Of a stretch of 53,560 nucleotides of DNA, positions 53,380-53,560 are shown in pieces (the first letter of the stretch is position 1; each line of letters opens with the position of its first letter). The stretch spans positions 1 through 53,560 of the forward strand of contig JAIBCK010000009.1 of NCBI GenBank assembly GCA_019694215.1, read 5' to 3'. The stretch is from Thermoflexales bacterium. Lineage in GTDB: Bacteria > Chloroflexota > Anaerolineae > J036 > Brachytrichaceae. The position numbers and the translations under genes were made by a program. A model generated the notes under the pieces. That model had not been told where the DNA came from and did not search any database. It saw nothing but the letters and a program-made list of their open reading frames with translations.

Positions 53380-53560
53380 ATGAAACCCACCACCAACCCG
53401 ACCGCCCTGCGCGTTCAGGCCCAGCTCGACGCCCTCGGCCGCGGCCACCGCATCGTCGAATTCGAGACCACCACCCGCACGGCGGCGGACGCCGCGGCCG
53501 CGATTGGCTGCCAGGTCGCGCAGATCGTCAAGACGCTGATTTTCAAGGGTGCCCAGAGCG
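53380..53560 (+). CDS. YbaK/EbsC-type aminoacyl-tRNA deacylase, 3' partial
   Basis: Sixty codons are visible before the window ends. After a short N-terminal helix, 'TAADAAAAIGCQVAQIVKTL' followed by IFKG matches the start of the YbaK/ProX editing domain, which removes mis-acylated amino acids from tRNA (often Cys or Ala on tRNA-Pro). It lies 16 nt after dnaX on the same strand. Catalytic residues lie outside the window, so the subfamily is open. Confidence 0.8.
   Translation, partial: MKPTTNPTALRVQAQLDALGRGHRIVEFETTTRTAADAAAAIGCQVAQIVKTLIFKGAQS

Overview
The window is GC-rich (mostly G/C at third codon positions) and reads as bacterial chromosome, most likely from a Chloroflexota (Chloroflexi) lineage. 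This is inferred from the Thr-Pro-rich surface protein and lipoproteins, the C-terminal VYLPV-type tail of the first protein, the STAND-BTAD regulator, the many genes that look leaderless, and the GC-rich GTAG-type REP palindromes. No rRNA, tRNA, CRISPR array or prophage was seen.

Layout. 1-3278: end of a large DUF11/SdrD-like surface protein. 3338-3395: a perfect 58-bp palindrome, then rpsO, pnp, an M1-type metallopeptidase and a TPR protein. 8876-11668: about 2.8 kb of REP/BIME hairpins surrounding a RAYT (REP-associated tyrosine transposase) gene, including an exact 429-bp tandem duplication. 11681-24192: metabolic genes: a Cys/Met PLP enzyme, folC, purH, an MTH1-like NUDIX hydrolase, a receptor-like lipoprotein, hom with a sugar-nucleotide epimerase, two membrane proteins and guaA. 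Three of the gaps here hold dispersed 7-bp-period repeats. 24229-28259: a coiled-coil protein, selB and the convergent miaA. 28367-40730: a small secreted protein, a giant alpha-2-macroglobulin lipoprotein, a STAND-BTAD regulator, a DUF402-PncC fusion, a DUF4013 membrane protein, an orphan DNA methyltransferase and lysA. 40738-47118: a sugar ABC importer (binding protein and two permeases, no ATPase), a cytochrome P450 and a very divergent GroEL paralogue, all on one strand with short gaps. 47127-49685: an ABC-2 exporter (ATPase and two permeases). 49851-53560: typA, dnaX and the start of a YbaK/EbsC-type deacylase.

How the parts work together. rpsO-pnp is the conserved translation/RNA-decay pair with structured leaders. 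hom and lysA serve the aspartate family of amino acids. purH and guaA serve purine synthesis. typA, selB and miaA serve translation. Eight genes have a -10-like hexamer 6-7 nt before the start codon, which indicates leaderless mRNAs. The features that stand out most are the RAYT/BIME array, the heptameric intergenic repeats, the perfect palindrome, the divergent GroEL beside a P450, a DnaX lacking its zinc-binding cysteines, and the DUF402-PncC fusion.
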